NCBI RefSeq assembly: GCF_005222815.1
Contig: NZ_STGB01000004.1
Location: forward strand, 372,001-436,000
DNA: 64,000 nucleotides
Reading direction: 5' to 3'
From: Roseomonas sp. AR75
GTDB taxonomy: Bacteria > Pseudomonadota > Alphaproteobacteria > Acetobacterales > Acetobacteraceae
A program made the position numbers and the translations under genes. Shown one piece after another: positions 34,267-44,494 of this stretch. Every line of letters begins with the position of its first letter. Position 1 is the first letter of the stretch. The notes below the pieces were generated by a model that was not told the origin of the DNA, did no database searches, and was given only the letters and a program-made list of their open reading frames with translations.

Positions 34267-34700
34267 GGCTTCCGGCCACCCAGTTTGCACAGCTTCCGCC
34301 AATGCTCCGCGCTGACCGGCATCACGGAAAGCCGCGACTGCCGCACCAGCGCCAGCTCCGCGAAGGCAGGATCGGCCTTGATCGCGGCGAGCGTCACCGG
34401 CGTCGGCATCGGCCCCACCGCCTTCATGTCCACGCAGACCCATGCGCCCTTCGGGTCGTCGGCGCCGACCGTGGGGTCGGGATAGGCCTCCCGCACCACC
34501 TCCACCACGCCGACGATCTCCTTGCCGATGTTCGAGTGATAGAAGAAGGCCAGGTCGCCCTTCTTCATCGCCTGCAGGTTGGCGCGCGCCATGTGGTTGC
34601 GCACGCCGGTCCAGGGCTCGACGCCATTGGCCACCTGCTGATCCCAGGAGAAGGCATCCGGCTCGGACTTCACGAGCCAATAGCTGCGGCCGCGCGCCAT
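34263..34700 (-). CDS. EVE domain-containing protein
   Basis: A 145-residue single EVE/PUA-like domain. SYWLVKSEPDAFSWDQ, EPWTGVRNHMARANLQ and KGDLAFFYHSN are hallmark blocks of the family. EVE domains bind modified bases in DNA or RNA. Bacterial members of this stand-alone type are common, and their biological role is mostly unknown. The ATG at 34700 is the natural start. It is divergent from the ccm cluster. Confidence 0.92.
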   Translation of the reverse strand: MARGRSYWLVKSEPDAFSWDQQVANGVEPWTGVRNHMARANLQAMKKGDLAFFYHSNIGKEIVGVVEVVREAYPDPTVGADDPKGAWVCVDMKAVGPMPTPVTLAAIKADPAFAELALVRQSRLSVMPVSAEHWRKLCKLGGRKP

Positions 34701-34835
34701 GTCAGGCACGATCCTGTCTGGCGGCGTCGCTGGGGCGGCGCATGGCGGGGTCTGCTCCGGGTCCTTGCAGGAAAGGCACGTAACGCGCGACGGCCGTGGC
34801 TTCAATCCGCCGCGAGTAGCCCCTAGGTTAGCCGC

Positions 34836-35645
34836 GTGGACGCCAGCCCTTCCGCACCGACCCGGCCAACCGGGCCCCGCACCGCACCGCCCGCCCCCGC
34901 CGGGCGCTCGCTGCATCGCTTTGCCAATCCCGGTCGCTTCCTGCGGCTGACGGATCGCTGGATGCCTTGGCTCTGGGCGCTGGCCATCGGCGTCACCGGC
35001 ATCGGCGCCGCCTGGGCGCTGTTCTTCTCGCCGGCGGACTGGCAGCAGGGCGAGACGGTGCGGATCATGTACGTCCATGTCCCGATGGCCTGGCTGGCCA
35101 TGGGCGGCTACACGGGCCTGGCCATCCTCTCGATCATGTCGCTGATCTGGCGTCATCCGCTGGCGGACCTGACGGCGCGGGAGCTTTCCCCCGTCGGCGC
35201 CGCGGCCACCGCCCTGTGCCTGGCGACCGGCAGCCTCTGGGGCAAGCCGATGTGGGGCACCTGGTGGCAGTGGGATGCGCGCATGACCAGCGTGCTGGTG
35301 CTGTTCTTCCTGTGGCTCGGGCATGCCGCGCTGGTGCGCGCCTTCGACGACCCCGAGCGCGGCGCGCGGGCCGGCGCGATCCTGGCGCTGGTCGGCTTCG
35401 TCAACGTGCCGATCGTCAAGTTCTCGGTGGACTGGTGGAACACGCTGCACCAGTCGGCCAGCGTCACGCGCATGGATGCGCCCGCGATGCATGTGGACAT
35501 GCTCTACCCGCTGCTGACCTGCGCGCTGGGCTTCACGCTGCTGTTCGCGACGGTGGTGCTGGCGCGCACGCGCGCGGCGGTGATGGAACGCCGTGTCCGG
35601 GCGCTGGAAATGGCGCGCGCGCGCCGGCTTGACGCAGCGCAATGA
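34836..35645 (+). CDS. ccmC: Heme exporter subunit CcmC
   Basis: A 269-residue six-helix membrane protein that loads heme onto CcmE in the periplasm. The tryptophan-rich WWD motif is WGTWWQWDARMTS (about residues 144-156); conserved His lie in YVHVPMAW and near WWNTLHQSAS. Helices occupy about 43-65, 84-105 and four more to residue 255. The GTG at 34836 is the only start near the family's start; the conserved part begins at LHRFANPGRFLRL about 27 residues in, so a later non-ATG start is possible. ccmA and ccmB are absent upstream, where a divergent EVE gene lies. Confidence 0.95.
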   Translation: MDASPSAPTRPTGPRTAPPAPAGRSLHRFANPGRFLRLTDRWMPWLWALAIGVTGIGAAWALFFSPADWQQGETVRIMYVHVPMAWLAMGGYTGLAILSIMSLIWRHPLADLTARELSPVGAAATALCLATGSLWGKPMWGTWWQWDARMTSVLVLFFLWLGHAALVRAFDDPERGARAGAILALVGFVNVPIVKFSVDWWNTLHQSASVTRMDAPAMHVDMLYPLLTCALGFTLLFATVVLARTRAAVMERRVRALEMARARRLDAAQ

Positions 35646-35788
35646 CCACCCATTGGCTGCATGTGAGCCTGTCCTGGGGCGTGACGGCGTTGGTGTTCGG
35701 CGGCCTCGCCGTCGGCGCCTTCCTGAGGCATCGCGCCGCCGCCGCGCGCCTGAAGCAACTCGATCCGCGCGGGGAGCGGGAAGCGTGA
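35642..35788 (+). CDS. ccmD: Heme exporter accessory protein CcmD
   Basis: A 48-residue single-helix membrane protein starting at ATG 35642, overlapping ccmC by four bases. A hydrophobic helix spans about residues 6-28 (LHVSLSWGVTALVFGGLAVG), followed by a basic tail (RHRAAAARLKQLDPRGERE). CcmD stabilises the CcmABC-CcmE complex. Its stop overlaps the ccmE ATG. It was assigned by position, size and topology. Confidence 0.85.
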   Translation: MTTHWLHVSLSWGVTALVFGGLAVGAFLRHRAAAARLKQLDPRGEREA

Positions 35789-36327
35789 TGACTCGGAAGA
35801 AGCGCCGGATGTGGATCCTGCTGCTCTGCGCCATCGGCCTGGGCAGCGCGACGGCGCTGACGCTCACCGCCTTCCAGGACAACCTGGTGTTCTTCCGTTC
35901 GCCGTCCGACATCATGACCGGCGAGCAGCGCCCCACGCCGGACCGCGCCTTCCGCCTCGGCGGGCTGGTGGAGGCGGGCAGCGTGCAGCGCGATCCCACC
36001 GTTGCGGGGCAGCGCCCCGTGGTGCATTTCCGCGTGACGGATGGCGCCAACGTCATCCCCGTGACCTACCAGGGCGTGCTGCCCGACCTGTTCCGCGAAG
36101 GCCAGGGCGTGGTGACACTCGGCAAGCTCGGCGTGGACGGCGTGTTCCGCGCCTCGGAAGTGCTGGCGCGGCATGACGAGACCTACATGCCGCCCGAGGT
36201 CGCCGACGCGCTGAAGCGCGCGGGCCACTGGCAGCCCGACCAGGGTCCGGCACCGGCGCCGGCCATCTGGAACACGCTTGACCCCCGCACGCAGCAGCCG
36301 ACCATGCCCGGAAGGACCGGCTCTTGA
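35788..36327 (+). CDS. ccmE: Periplasmic heme chaperone CcmE
   Basis: A 179-residue heme chaperone with one N-terminal helix (about 8-29) and an OB-fold. The heme-binding His is in ARHDETYMP (about residue 130), followed by the family's YMPPE. FRLGGLVEAGSV and YQGVLPDLFREGQGVV are the core strands. The C-terminal tail is Pro-rich. ATG 35788 overlaps the ccmD stop by one base. It takes heme from CcmC and gives it to CcmF. Confidence 0.95.
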   Translation: MTRKKRRMWILLLCAIGLGSATALTLTAFQDNLVFFRSPSDIMTGEQRPTPDRAFRLGGLVEAGSVQRDPTVAGQRPVVHFRVTDGANVIPVTYQGVLPDLFREGQGVVTLGKLGVDGVFRASEVLARHDETYMPPEVADALKRAGHWQPDQGPAPAPAIWNTLDPRTQQPTMPGRTGS

Positions 36328-38303
36328 TCGCTGAGCTTGGCCATTTCGCCCTCGCCCTTGCGCTGATCCTGGCCTTTGCGCAGACCGCGCTGCCCTTACT
36401 GGGCGCGGAGAAACGCGATGCGCGGCTGATGTCTTCGGCGGCCCCGCTGGCCATCGGGCAGTTCATCGCCATCGCGGCGTCCTTCGCCTGCCTGATGTGG
36501 GCCTATGCGATCAACGACACGACGGTGCTGAACGTCGTGCAGAACAGCCACAGCGCGAAGCCGATGCTCTACAAGATCACCGGCACCTGGGGGAATCACG
36601 AAGGATCCCTGATCCTTTGGGTGATGATCCTGGCGCTGTGCGGCCTTGCCGTCTCCGCCTTCGGGCGTGGCCTGCCCTCCACGCTGAAGGCGCGCGTGCT
36701 CGGCGTGCTCGGCCTCATCGGCGTCGGCTTCATCGCCTTCATCCTGAAGACGTCCAACCCCTTCGAGCGTGTCTGGCCGCCGCCGCCGGACGGGCAGGGC
36801 CTCAACCCGGTGCTGCAGGACATCGGGCTCGCGATGCATCCGCCGCTGCTCTATCTCGGCTATGTCGGCTATGCCGTGACCTTCGCCTTCGCCATCGCGG
36901 CGCTGATCGAAGGGCGCGTGGACGCCGCCTGGGGCCGCTGGGTGCGCCCGTGGTCGCTGGCGGCCTGGAGCTTCCTCACCGGCGGCATCGCGCTCGGCTC
37001 CTGGTGGGCCTATTACGAGCTCGGCTGGGGTGGCTACTGGTTCTGGGATCCGGTCGAGAACGCCTCGCTGCTGCCCTGGCTGATCGGCACCGCGCTGCTG
37101 CATTCCGCGATCGTCGTGGAGAAGCGGGAGGCGCTGAAGACCTGGACCGTCCTGCTGGCGATCATCGCCTTCGGCATGAGCCTGCTGGGCACCTTCCTTG
37201 TGCGGTCGGGCGTGCTGAACAGCGTGCACTCCTTCGCCAACGACCCCGAGCGCGGGCTGTTCATCCTGGCGCTGCTGATGTTCTACATGGGCGGCGCCTT
37301 CCTGCTGTTCGCCTGGCGGGCACAGGCCATGGCGCCGACCGGCATCTTCGCGCCCGTCTCGCGCGAAGGCGCGATCGTGCTGAACAACCTGCTGGTCTGC
37401 TCGATCAGCGCGGTGGTGTTCGTCGGCACGCTGTGGCCGATGTTTGCCGATGCGCTGTTCGGCGCGAAGGTTTCGGTGGGTCCGCCCTTCTTCAACCTGG
37501 CGACCTTCCCGCTGGTCGTGCCGCTGCTGCTGGCGATGGCGGCGGGGCCGCTGATGCCCTGGAAGCGCGCGCAGCTCTGGCCTGTGGTGCAGCGGCTGTG
37601 GGCGGCTGCGCTGATCGGCTTCGGCGCGTTCTTCCTCGCGCTGCTGCTGACGGGCGAGCATGTGATGCCCGCGGTCGGCTTCGGCTTCGCCGCCTGGGTC
37701 ATCGGCGCGGCGATCACGGACATCGCCGACCGCACCGCGCTGTTCCGCACGCGGCTCGGCAATTCCTGGGCGCGCGCACGGAATCTGCCGCGCGCCGCCT
37801 GGGGCGCGGCGATCGCGCATGCCGGCATCGGTATCGTCGCCGCCGGCATGGCCGGGATGGGCCTCGCGCAGGAGAAGCTGGTGGCGATGGCCCCCGGCGA
37901 TACCACGGAGATGGCCGGCTACACCTGGCGCCTGGACGGCGTGCGCGACACGCCAGGCCCGAACTTCACCGCGCGTCGCGCGACGATCACCGTGCTGCGC
38001 GACGGCGAGGTGCTGCATGTGATGCAGCCGTCACGGCGCTGGTTCCCGATCGCACGACAGAACACGACCGAAGTCGCGATCCGCACCAACCTGCTCTACG
38101 ACCTCTATGCGGTGATCGGCGAGGAGGATTCCGCCACCGGCAAGGCGGTGATCCGTATCCACTACAACCTGCTGGCGCCATGGCTCTGGATCGGCGCCTT
38201 CATCATGGCGATCGGCGGCGCGCTGTCGCTGTCCGACCGGCGCGTGCGCGTTTCCGCGCCGAACCGCAAGGCGGCGCTGCCGCAGGGCGCGGCCACCACA
38301 TGA
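36324..38303 (+). CDS. ccmF: Heme lyase subunit CcmF
   Basis: A 659-residue, many-helix membrane protein of normal length. The tryptophan-rich motif is WGGYWFWDPVENASLLPW (about residues 235-252), with conserved His in NSHSAKPMLYKITGTWGNHEGS and AMHPPLLYLGYVG. With CcmH it attaches heme to apocytochromes c. It starts with TTG 36324, overlapping the ccmE stop by four bases. The coupling along the cluster is complete. Confidence 0.97.
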   Translation: MIAELGHFALALALILAFAQTALPLLGAEKRDARLMSSAAPLAIGQFIAIAASFACLMWAYAINDTTVLNVVQNSHSAKPMLYKITGTWGNHEGSLILWVMILALCGLAVSAFGRGLPSTLKARVLGVLGLIGVGFIAFILKTSNPFERVWPPPPDGQGLNPVLQDIGLAMHPPLLYLGYVGYAVTFAFAIAALIEGRVDAAWGRWVRPWSLAAWSFLTGGIALGSWWAYYELGWGGYWFWDPVENASLLPWLIGTALLHSAIVVEKREALKTWTVLLAIIAFGMSLLGTFLVRSGVLNSVHSFANDPERGLFILALLMFYMGGAFLLFAWRAQAMAPTGIFAPVSREGAIVLNNLLVCSISAVVFVGTLWPMFADALFGAKVSVGPPFFNLATFPLVVPLLLAMAAGPLMPWKRAQLWPVVQRLWAAALIGFGAFFLALLLTGEHVMPAVGFGFAAWVIGAAITDIADRTALFRTRLGNSWARARNLPRAAWGAAIAHAGIGIVAAGMAGMGLAQEKLVAMAPGDTTEMAGYTWRLDGVRDTPGPNFTARRATITVLRDGEVLHVMQPSRRWFPIARQNTTEVAIRTNLLYDLYAVIGEEDSATGKAVIRIHYNLLAPWLWIGAFIMAIGGALSLSDRRVRVSAPNRKAALPQGAATT

Positions 38304-38863
38304 CACCGCTCGCCCGCCGGGCGCTGCTCTTCGCGCCCTTCGCTGTGGCCGCGGCCGGCGGCGTCGCCTTCTACGGCATGCTGCAGGGCATGCGCACCGG
38401 CGAGTACAACCCGCGCGGCGTCCCCTCCGCGCTGATCGGCCAGCACGCGCCCGACTTCACGCTGCCGCCGCTGGAAGGCGCGGAACTCCCGGCGCTCACC
38501 TCGGCCGATTTGCGCAACCTGCCGGGGCCGGTGCTGGTGAATTTCTGGGCGAGCTGGTGCGTGCCGTGCATCATCGAGCATCCGCAGCTCATGCAGTTGT
38601 CGCGCGAGGGCGTGCCGGTGTTCGGCATCGCCTACAAGGACAAGCCGGCGGACAGCCTGAAATTCCTGCGCGACCGCGGCAACCCGTTCCGCCGCCTGTC
38701 GAAGGACGAGCCGGGGCGCGTCGCGATCGACTGGGGCGTGTACGGCGTGCCGGAGACCTACCTGCTGGACAAGCAGGGCATCATCCGCTGGCGCTTTGCA
38801 GGGCCGGTGACGGCGGACGTCGTCGAGCACGACATACGGCCGTTGCTCAGGCGGTGGGCGTGA
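38300..38863 (+). CDS. ccmG: Thiol:disulfide protein CcmG/DsbE
   Basis: A 187-residue membrane-anchored thioredoxin. The active site is NFWASWCVPCIIEHPQL with the Cys pair around residues 83-86; GVYGVPETYLLDKQG supplies the cis-Pro segment. An N-terminal helix (about 7-26) anchors it in the periplasm. It keeps the apocytochrome CXXCH thiols reduced. ATG 38300 overlaps the ccmF stop. Confidence 0.95.
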   Translation: MTPLARRALLFAPFAVAAAGGVAFYGMLQGMRTGEYNPRGVPSALIGQHAPDFTLPPLEGAELPALTSADLRNLPGPVLVNFWASWCVPCIIEHPQLMQLSREGVPVFGIAYKDKPADSLKFLRDRGNPFRRLSKDEPGRVAIDWGVYGVPETYLLDKQGIIRWRFAGPVTADVVEHDIRPLLRRWA

Positions 38864-39471
38864 TGCGCCCGACAGGTCGCGCGGCCCCAACTAAACCCTC
38901 CCTCGCATGCGGGGGAGTGCCTCTGCTCCCTCCCCCGCATGCGGGGGAGGGTCGTGGTGGGGGCACGACCGCCCGCCTGCGAAGGGGGCTCATCGCCCTC
39001 CTTCTTGCCCTGTTTCTTCCCCTGCACGCCCTCGCGGTCTCCAACCCCGCGGACATGCTGCCCGATCCCGCGCAGGAGGAACGCGCGCGCAATCTCGGCC
39101 GCGACATCCGCTGCATGGTCTGCCAGAACCAGTCCATCGAGGACAGCGAGGCGCCGCTGGCCCGCGACCTGCGGCTGATCGTGCGCGAACGCATCACCGC
39201 CGGCGACAGCGACGCCGAGGTGAAGGACTTCCTGCACACGCGCTACGGCGATTACGTGCTGCTGAAGCCGCCCTTCTCCTGGTCCACCGCCGTGCTCTGG
39301 GCCACGCCGGTTGTCGCGCTGCTGCTGGGCGGCAGCCTCATCCTGGGCCTGCGGCGCCGCAACGCGCAGGCCATCGCGCCGCCGCCGCTGACCGAGGAGG
39401 AGCGCCGCCGCCTCTCCGCGCTCGGCGTGACGCCGGATGGCGAGACGAGGCAGGACGGAACCCGGGCGTGA
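38863..39471 (+). CDS. ccmH: Cytochrome c maturation protein CcmH
   Basis: A 202-residue reading from ATG 38863. The active thiol motif is RCMVCQNQSIEDSEAPLA (about residues 84-101); a signal anchor lies at about 44-58 (RGLIALLLALFLPLHALA) and a second helix at about 145-165. The first 40 codons pass through palindromic DNA (38898-38970), giving an unusual VPLLPPPHAGEGRGGG segment before the signal peptide. GTG 38917 is an alternative start inside the element. CcmH reduces apocytochrome with CcmG before heme ligation. Confidence 0.92.
   Translation: MRPTGRAAPTKPSLACGGVPLLPPPHAGEGRGGGTTARLRRGLIALLLALFLPLHALAVSNPADMLPDPAQEERARNLGRDIRCMVCQNQSIEDSEAPLARDLRLIVRERITAGDSDAEVKDFLHTRYGDYVLLKPPFSWSTAVLWATPVVALLLGGSLILGLRRRNAQAIAPPPLTEEERRRLSALGVTPDGETRQDGTRA
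38898..38970. repeat. Palindromic repeat element inside ccmH start region
   Basis: Three hairpins in a row: an imperfect palindrome 38898-38917 centred on GCATGC, a perfect 24-base palindrome 38928-38951 also centred on GCATGC, and a 7-bp stem 38950-38956 / 38964-38970. It looks like a mobile REP-type intergenic repeat that landed in the coding start of ccmH and stayed in frame. Confidence 0.75.
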
Positions 39472-40265
39472 CCATCTGGATTCTCGTGGGCGGCCTCGCC
39501 CTGCTGGCGATGCTGCCGCTTGCCGTGATCCTGCTCCGTCCCGCCCGCGCGCGTGGCCGCGGCGAAGCCGATCTCGCACTGTATCGCGCGCAGCTCGCCG
39601 AGCTGGATCGCGAGAAGGAGGCCGGGCGCCTGGACGAGACGGCGCATGCCGCGGCCCGGCTCGAAGTGCAGCGGCGCATCCTCGCCGCGCCGAAGGAGGA
39701 TGCGGCCGGTGCGGGCCGCCGCAGCGCCGCGCTGCTCGGCGCCGCGCTGTTCCTGGTGCCCGCCGTTGCGATCAGCCTGTACCTGGTGCGCGGCGTGCCA
39801 GACATGCCGAGCGCGCCCTATGATCTCCGCCAGCGCCAGGCACAGGCGGAGGAGCAGCTCCTGGAGCAGTTGCGCGCGCGCATCGCGCAGCTCGATCCGC
39901 GCAGCGAGCAGGCGCGGCAGGGCTTCATCCTGCTCGGCAACGCCGAGCGCAACCGCGGCCGCAACGCGGCGGCGCTGGAATCCTGGAACCGCGCGCTCGC
40001 CATCCGCTTCGACCCGCAGATCGCCGCCGACGTAGCGGAGCTGCAGATGGAGGAAGGCAACCTGGCGGAAGCCACCACGCTGCTGGGGCGCGCCCTGCTG
40101 CAACAGCCGCAGGACATCCGCCTGCGCTTCCTGACGGGCCTGGTGGAGGAACGCGCCGGGCGCCCGGCGAATGCGCGGCGCGTCTGGCAATCCATCGTGG
40201 ATGACGCGCCACCGGATGCGCCCTGGCGGGAGATGATGCTGCGCCGGATCCAGCGCCTGCCGTAG
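39468..40265 (+). CDS. ccmI: Cytochrome c biogenesis protein CcmI
   Basis: A 265-residue protein with two N-terminal helices (about 4-22 and 82-101) and a periplasmic TPR part. The sequence between them is a charged helical arm (ALYRAQLAELDREKEAGRLD) typical of CcmI-1, and TPR-like helices (GFILLGNAERNRGRNAAALE) follow. It presents apocytochrome c to the CcmFH complex. GTG 39468 overlaps the ccmH stop (GTGA). It closes the ccmC-I cluster. Confidence 0.93.
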   Translation: MTIWILVGGLALLAMLPLAVILLRPARARGRGEADLALYRAQLAELDREKEAGRLDETAHAAARLEVQRRILAAPKEDAAGAGRRSAALLGAALFLVPAVAISLYLVRGVPDMPSAPYDLRQRQAQAEEQLLEQLRARIAQLDPRSEQARQGFILLGNAERNRGRNAAALESWNRALAIRFDPQIAADVAELQMEEGNLAEATTLLGRALLQQPQDIRLRFLTGLVEERAGRPANARRVWQSIVDDAPPDAPWREMMLRRIQRLP

Positions 40266-40274
40266 GATCCGCGC

Positions 40275-40472
40275 CTACGCCGCGACCTTGTAGCCTTCCT
40301 CCTCCACCGCGGCGGCGACCGCGGCGCGGGGTAGCGTGGTCGCGGCGCGCACGACGCCCTCGGCCAGGCTGACCTCCACCTCCGCGGCGGGATCCTTCGC
40401 CCGGATCGCCTCGGTCACCGCCTTTACGCAATGGCCGCAGGTCATGCCCGCGACCTTCAACTCCACGGTCAT
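40275..40472 (-). CDS. copZ: Copper chaperone CopZ-like HMA protein
   Basis: A 65-residue heavy-metal-associated domain with the copper motif GMTCGHCVKAV (Cys 12 and 15 or so). It presumably hands Cu(I) to the copper ATPase. Its ATG overlaps the stop of the MerR-type regulator by four bases (ATGA), in the operon copA-cueR-copZ. Confidence 0.9.
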   Translation of the reverse strand: MTVELKVAGMTCGHCVKAVTEAIRAKDPAAEVEVSLAEGVVRAATTLPRAAVAAAVEEEGYKVAA

Positions 40473-40861
40473 GCCGTCTTTCCTTCGAGCTCCGCGATGA
40501 TCGGGCAGTCCGGCCGATCGTCACCCGAGCAATGCTGCGCCAGGTGCCGCAGGCTCTCCGCCACGGCGCTGAGCGCCTTGGCCTTCGCCTCCAGCGCTTC
40601 GACATGCGCCAGCGCGAGGTTCTTCACCTCGGAACTCGCGCGGGAGCGGTCGCGCCACAGCGCAAGCAGCTTGCGGATGTCCTCCAGCGGGAAGGCCAGG
40701 TCGCGGGCATGGCGGATGAAGCGCAGCACGGCGACGTCCTGCGGTCCATAGCTGCGATAGCCATTGGCGCGGCGCTCCGCCTCGATCAGGCCGATCGCCT
40801 CATAGTGGCGGATCATCTTCGCGGAAACGCCGGAGCGCGATGCGGCCTGGCCGATCGTCAT
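40469..40861 (-). CDS. cueR: MerR-family copper regulator, CueR type
   Basis: A 130-residue activator-repressor. The N-terminal helix-turn-helix is MTIGQAASRSGVSAKMIRHY, then EAIGLIEAERRANGYRSY; a dimerisation coiled coil follows. The Cu(I) site is CSGDDRPDCPII, two Cys separated by seven residues, exactly as in CueR. It should bend the long-spacer promoter upstream of copA. It lies 23 bases after copA and overlaps copZ. Confidence 0.92.
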   Translation of the reverse strand: MTIGQAASRSGVSAKMIRHYEAIGLIEAERRANGYRSYGPQDVAVLRFIRHARDLAFPLEDIRKLLALWRDRSRASSEVKNLALAHVEALEAKAKALSAVAESLRHLAQHCSGDDRPDCPIIAELEGKTA

Positions 40862-40884
40862 GCCGCGCGGCGCCGCCACGGGCC

Positions 40885-43320
<2,436 letters not shown>

Positions 43321-43335
43321 GGGGCAGAGATCGGT

Positions 43336-43357
43336 CCTCCCACCATGGGAGGGTCAA
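43336..43357 (-). promoter_or_regulatory. MerR-type operator and -35 box of copA
   Basis: On the minus strand TTGACC (43352-43357) is followed by a perfect 7-bp dyad with a 3-base centre (43336-43342 and 43346-43352), CCTCCCA...TGGGAGG, as in CueR-box promoters. A -10 hexamer at 19-base spacing (43327-43332) is weak, as is usual for MerR-activated promoters. Confidence 0.75.
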
Positions 43358-43473
43358 GGGGCGATCCCTGCGTCTTGGGCAACCCTGCGACGCTTTTCAT
43401 GCGCGCGCCTTGATCTAACGCAGGTTCCGGGACGGGAAGGGTGGACGTTGACGGCGGCGCAACGGGCGGCGAC

Positions 43474-44484
43474 ATGGCGCCCATGCGCGCTGCATTCCTG
43501 CTGCTTCTCGCCCTTCTCCTGGTCCATCCCGCCGACGCCCAGGCGCCCCCCTCGGAGCCTGTGCGGATCGTGAACCGTACCGGGCAGCCGGCGACCGCGC
43601 TGCATGCCGTGCGCAGCGGCCGGACCGATTGGGGATCCAACCTGCTGAACCGCGGGCCGCTGCCGAGCGGATCCTTCTTCAACCTGCGGACCAACCCCGA
43701 TGCAGGCTGCCGATTCGACATGCGGCTCGTGCTGCAGGATGGGCGGGAGAGCGTGCTGCGCGACCAGGACATCTGCGCCACGCCGCGGGTGGAACTGACC
43801 GAGGCGGCCGCCGCGGCACCGCCGGCCGCCGCCGTCGCGCAGGCGCGGCCGAACCAGAACGCCCGCCGTGTCTCCTCCGGCACGGGCTTCGTCATCGCGC
43901 CCGACATGGTGCTGACCAACCAGCATGTGGTGGATGGCTGCGACCGCATCCTGGCACGTACCGCCGATGGTCGTTGGCTGGCCGCGGTGCCTCCGGCGCG
44001 GGTGGATGCGCCGCTGGATCTCGCGCTGCTGCGCATCCCCGGCAATCCCGGCCCGGTGCTCAGCTTCCGCAGCGGCCCGGCAGTGCGGCGCGGCGAGAGC
44101 GTGGTGGCCTATGGCTTCCCGCTGGCCGGGCTGCTCTCGGCAGATCCGAAGCTGACGCGCGGCGAGATCAATGCGCTTGCGGGCATCCGCAACGACGCGA
44201 ACAACTTCCAGATCAGCGCGGAGGTGCAGCCCGGCAATTCCGGCGGGCCGCTCCTGGACATGCAGGGGCATGTCGTGGGGGTCGTCGTCGCGAAGCTGGA
44301 CAGCCGCCGCGTGCAGAACGTGGACAACGTGAACTTCGCCGTGAAGGGCGAAGCGGCGCAGGGCTTCCTGCGCCGCGCCGGCATCGCCTTCCGCACCGCC
44401 GAGAGCCGCGGCGCCGACCGCAGCGCCGCCGATGTCGGCGACATCGCCCATCGCAGCACGGTGCTGCTGCGCTGCGAGCGGTAG
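43474..44484 (+). CDS. Exported trypsin-like serine protease
   Basis: A 336-residue periplasmic protease. After the signal peptide (APMRAAFLLLLALLLVHPAD) an N-terminal beta module of about 100 residues, and a trypsin-like domain: the His is in LTNQHVVDGC, the Asp in PLDLALLRI, the Ser in VQPGNSGGPLLD. There is no PDZ domain, so it is not a DegP homologue. An in-frame GTG at 43441 and an ATG at 43483 are other possible starts. No function-linked neighbour; it lies between the copper operon and AspT gene. Confidence 0.88.
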   Translation: MAPMRAAFLLLLALLLVHPADAQAPPSEPVRIVNRTGQPATALHAVRSGRTDWGSNLLNRGPLPSGSFFNLRTNPDAGCRFDMRLVLQDGRESVLRDQDICATPRVELTEAAAAAPPAAAVAQARPNQNARRVSSGTGFVIAPDMVLTNQHVVDGCDRILARTADGRWLAAVPPARVDAPLDLALLRIPGNPGPVLSFRSGPAVRRGESVVAYGFPLAGLLSADPKLTRGEINALAGIRNDANNFQISAEVQPGNSGGPLLDMQGHVVGVVVAKLDSRRVQNVDNVNFAVKGEAAQGFLRRAGIAFRTAESRGADRSAADVGDIAHRSTVLLRCER

Positions 44485-44494
44485 CCCCGCGCGG

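Noticed and set aside
39468..39510. ccmI start further upstream in the long frame from 38907
   Set aside because: That would run through all of ccmH in another frame; GTG 39468 with GTGA overlap fits the cluster.
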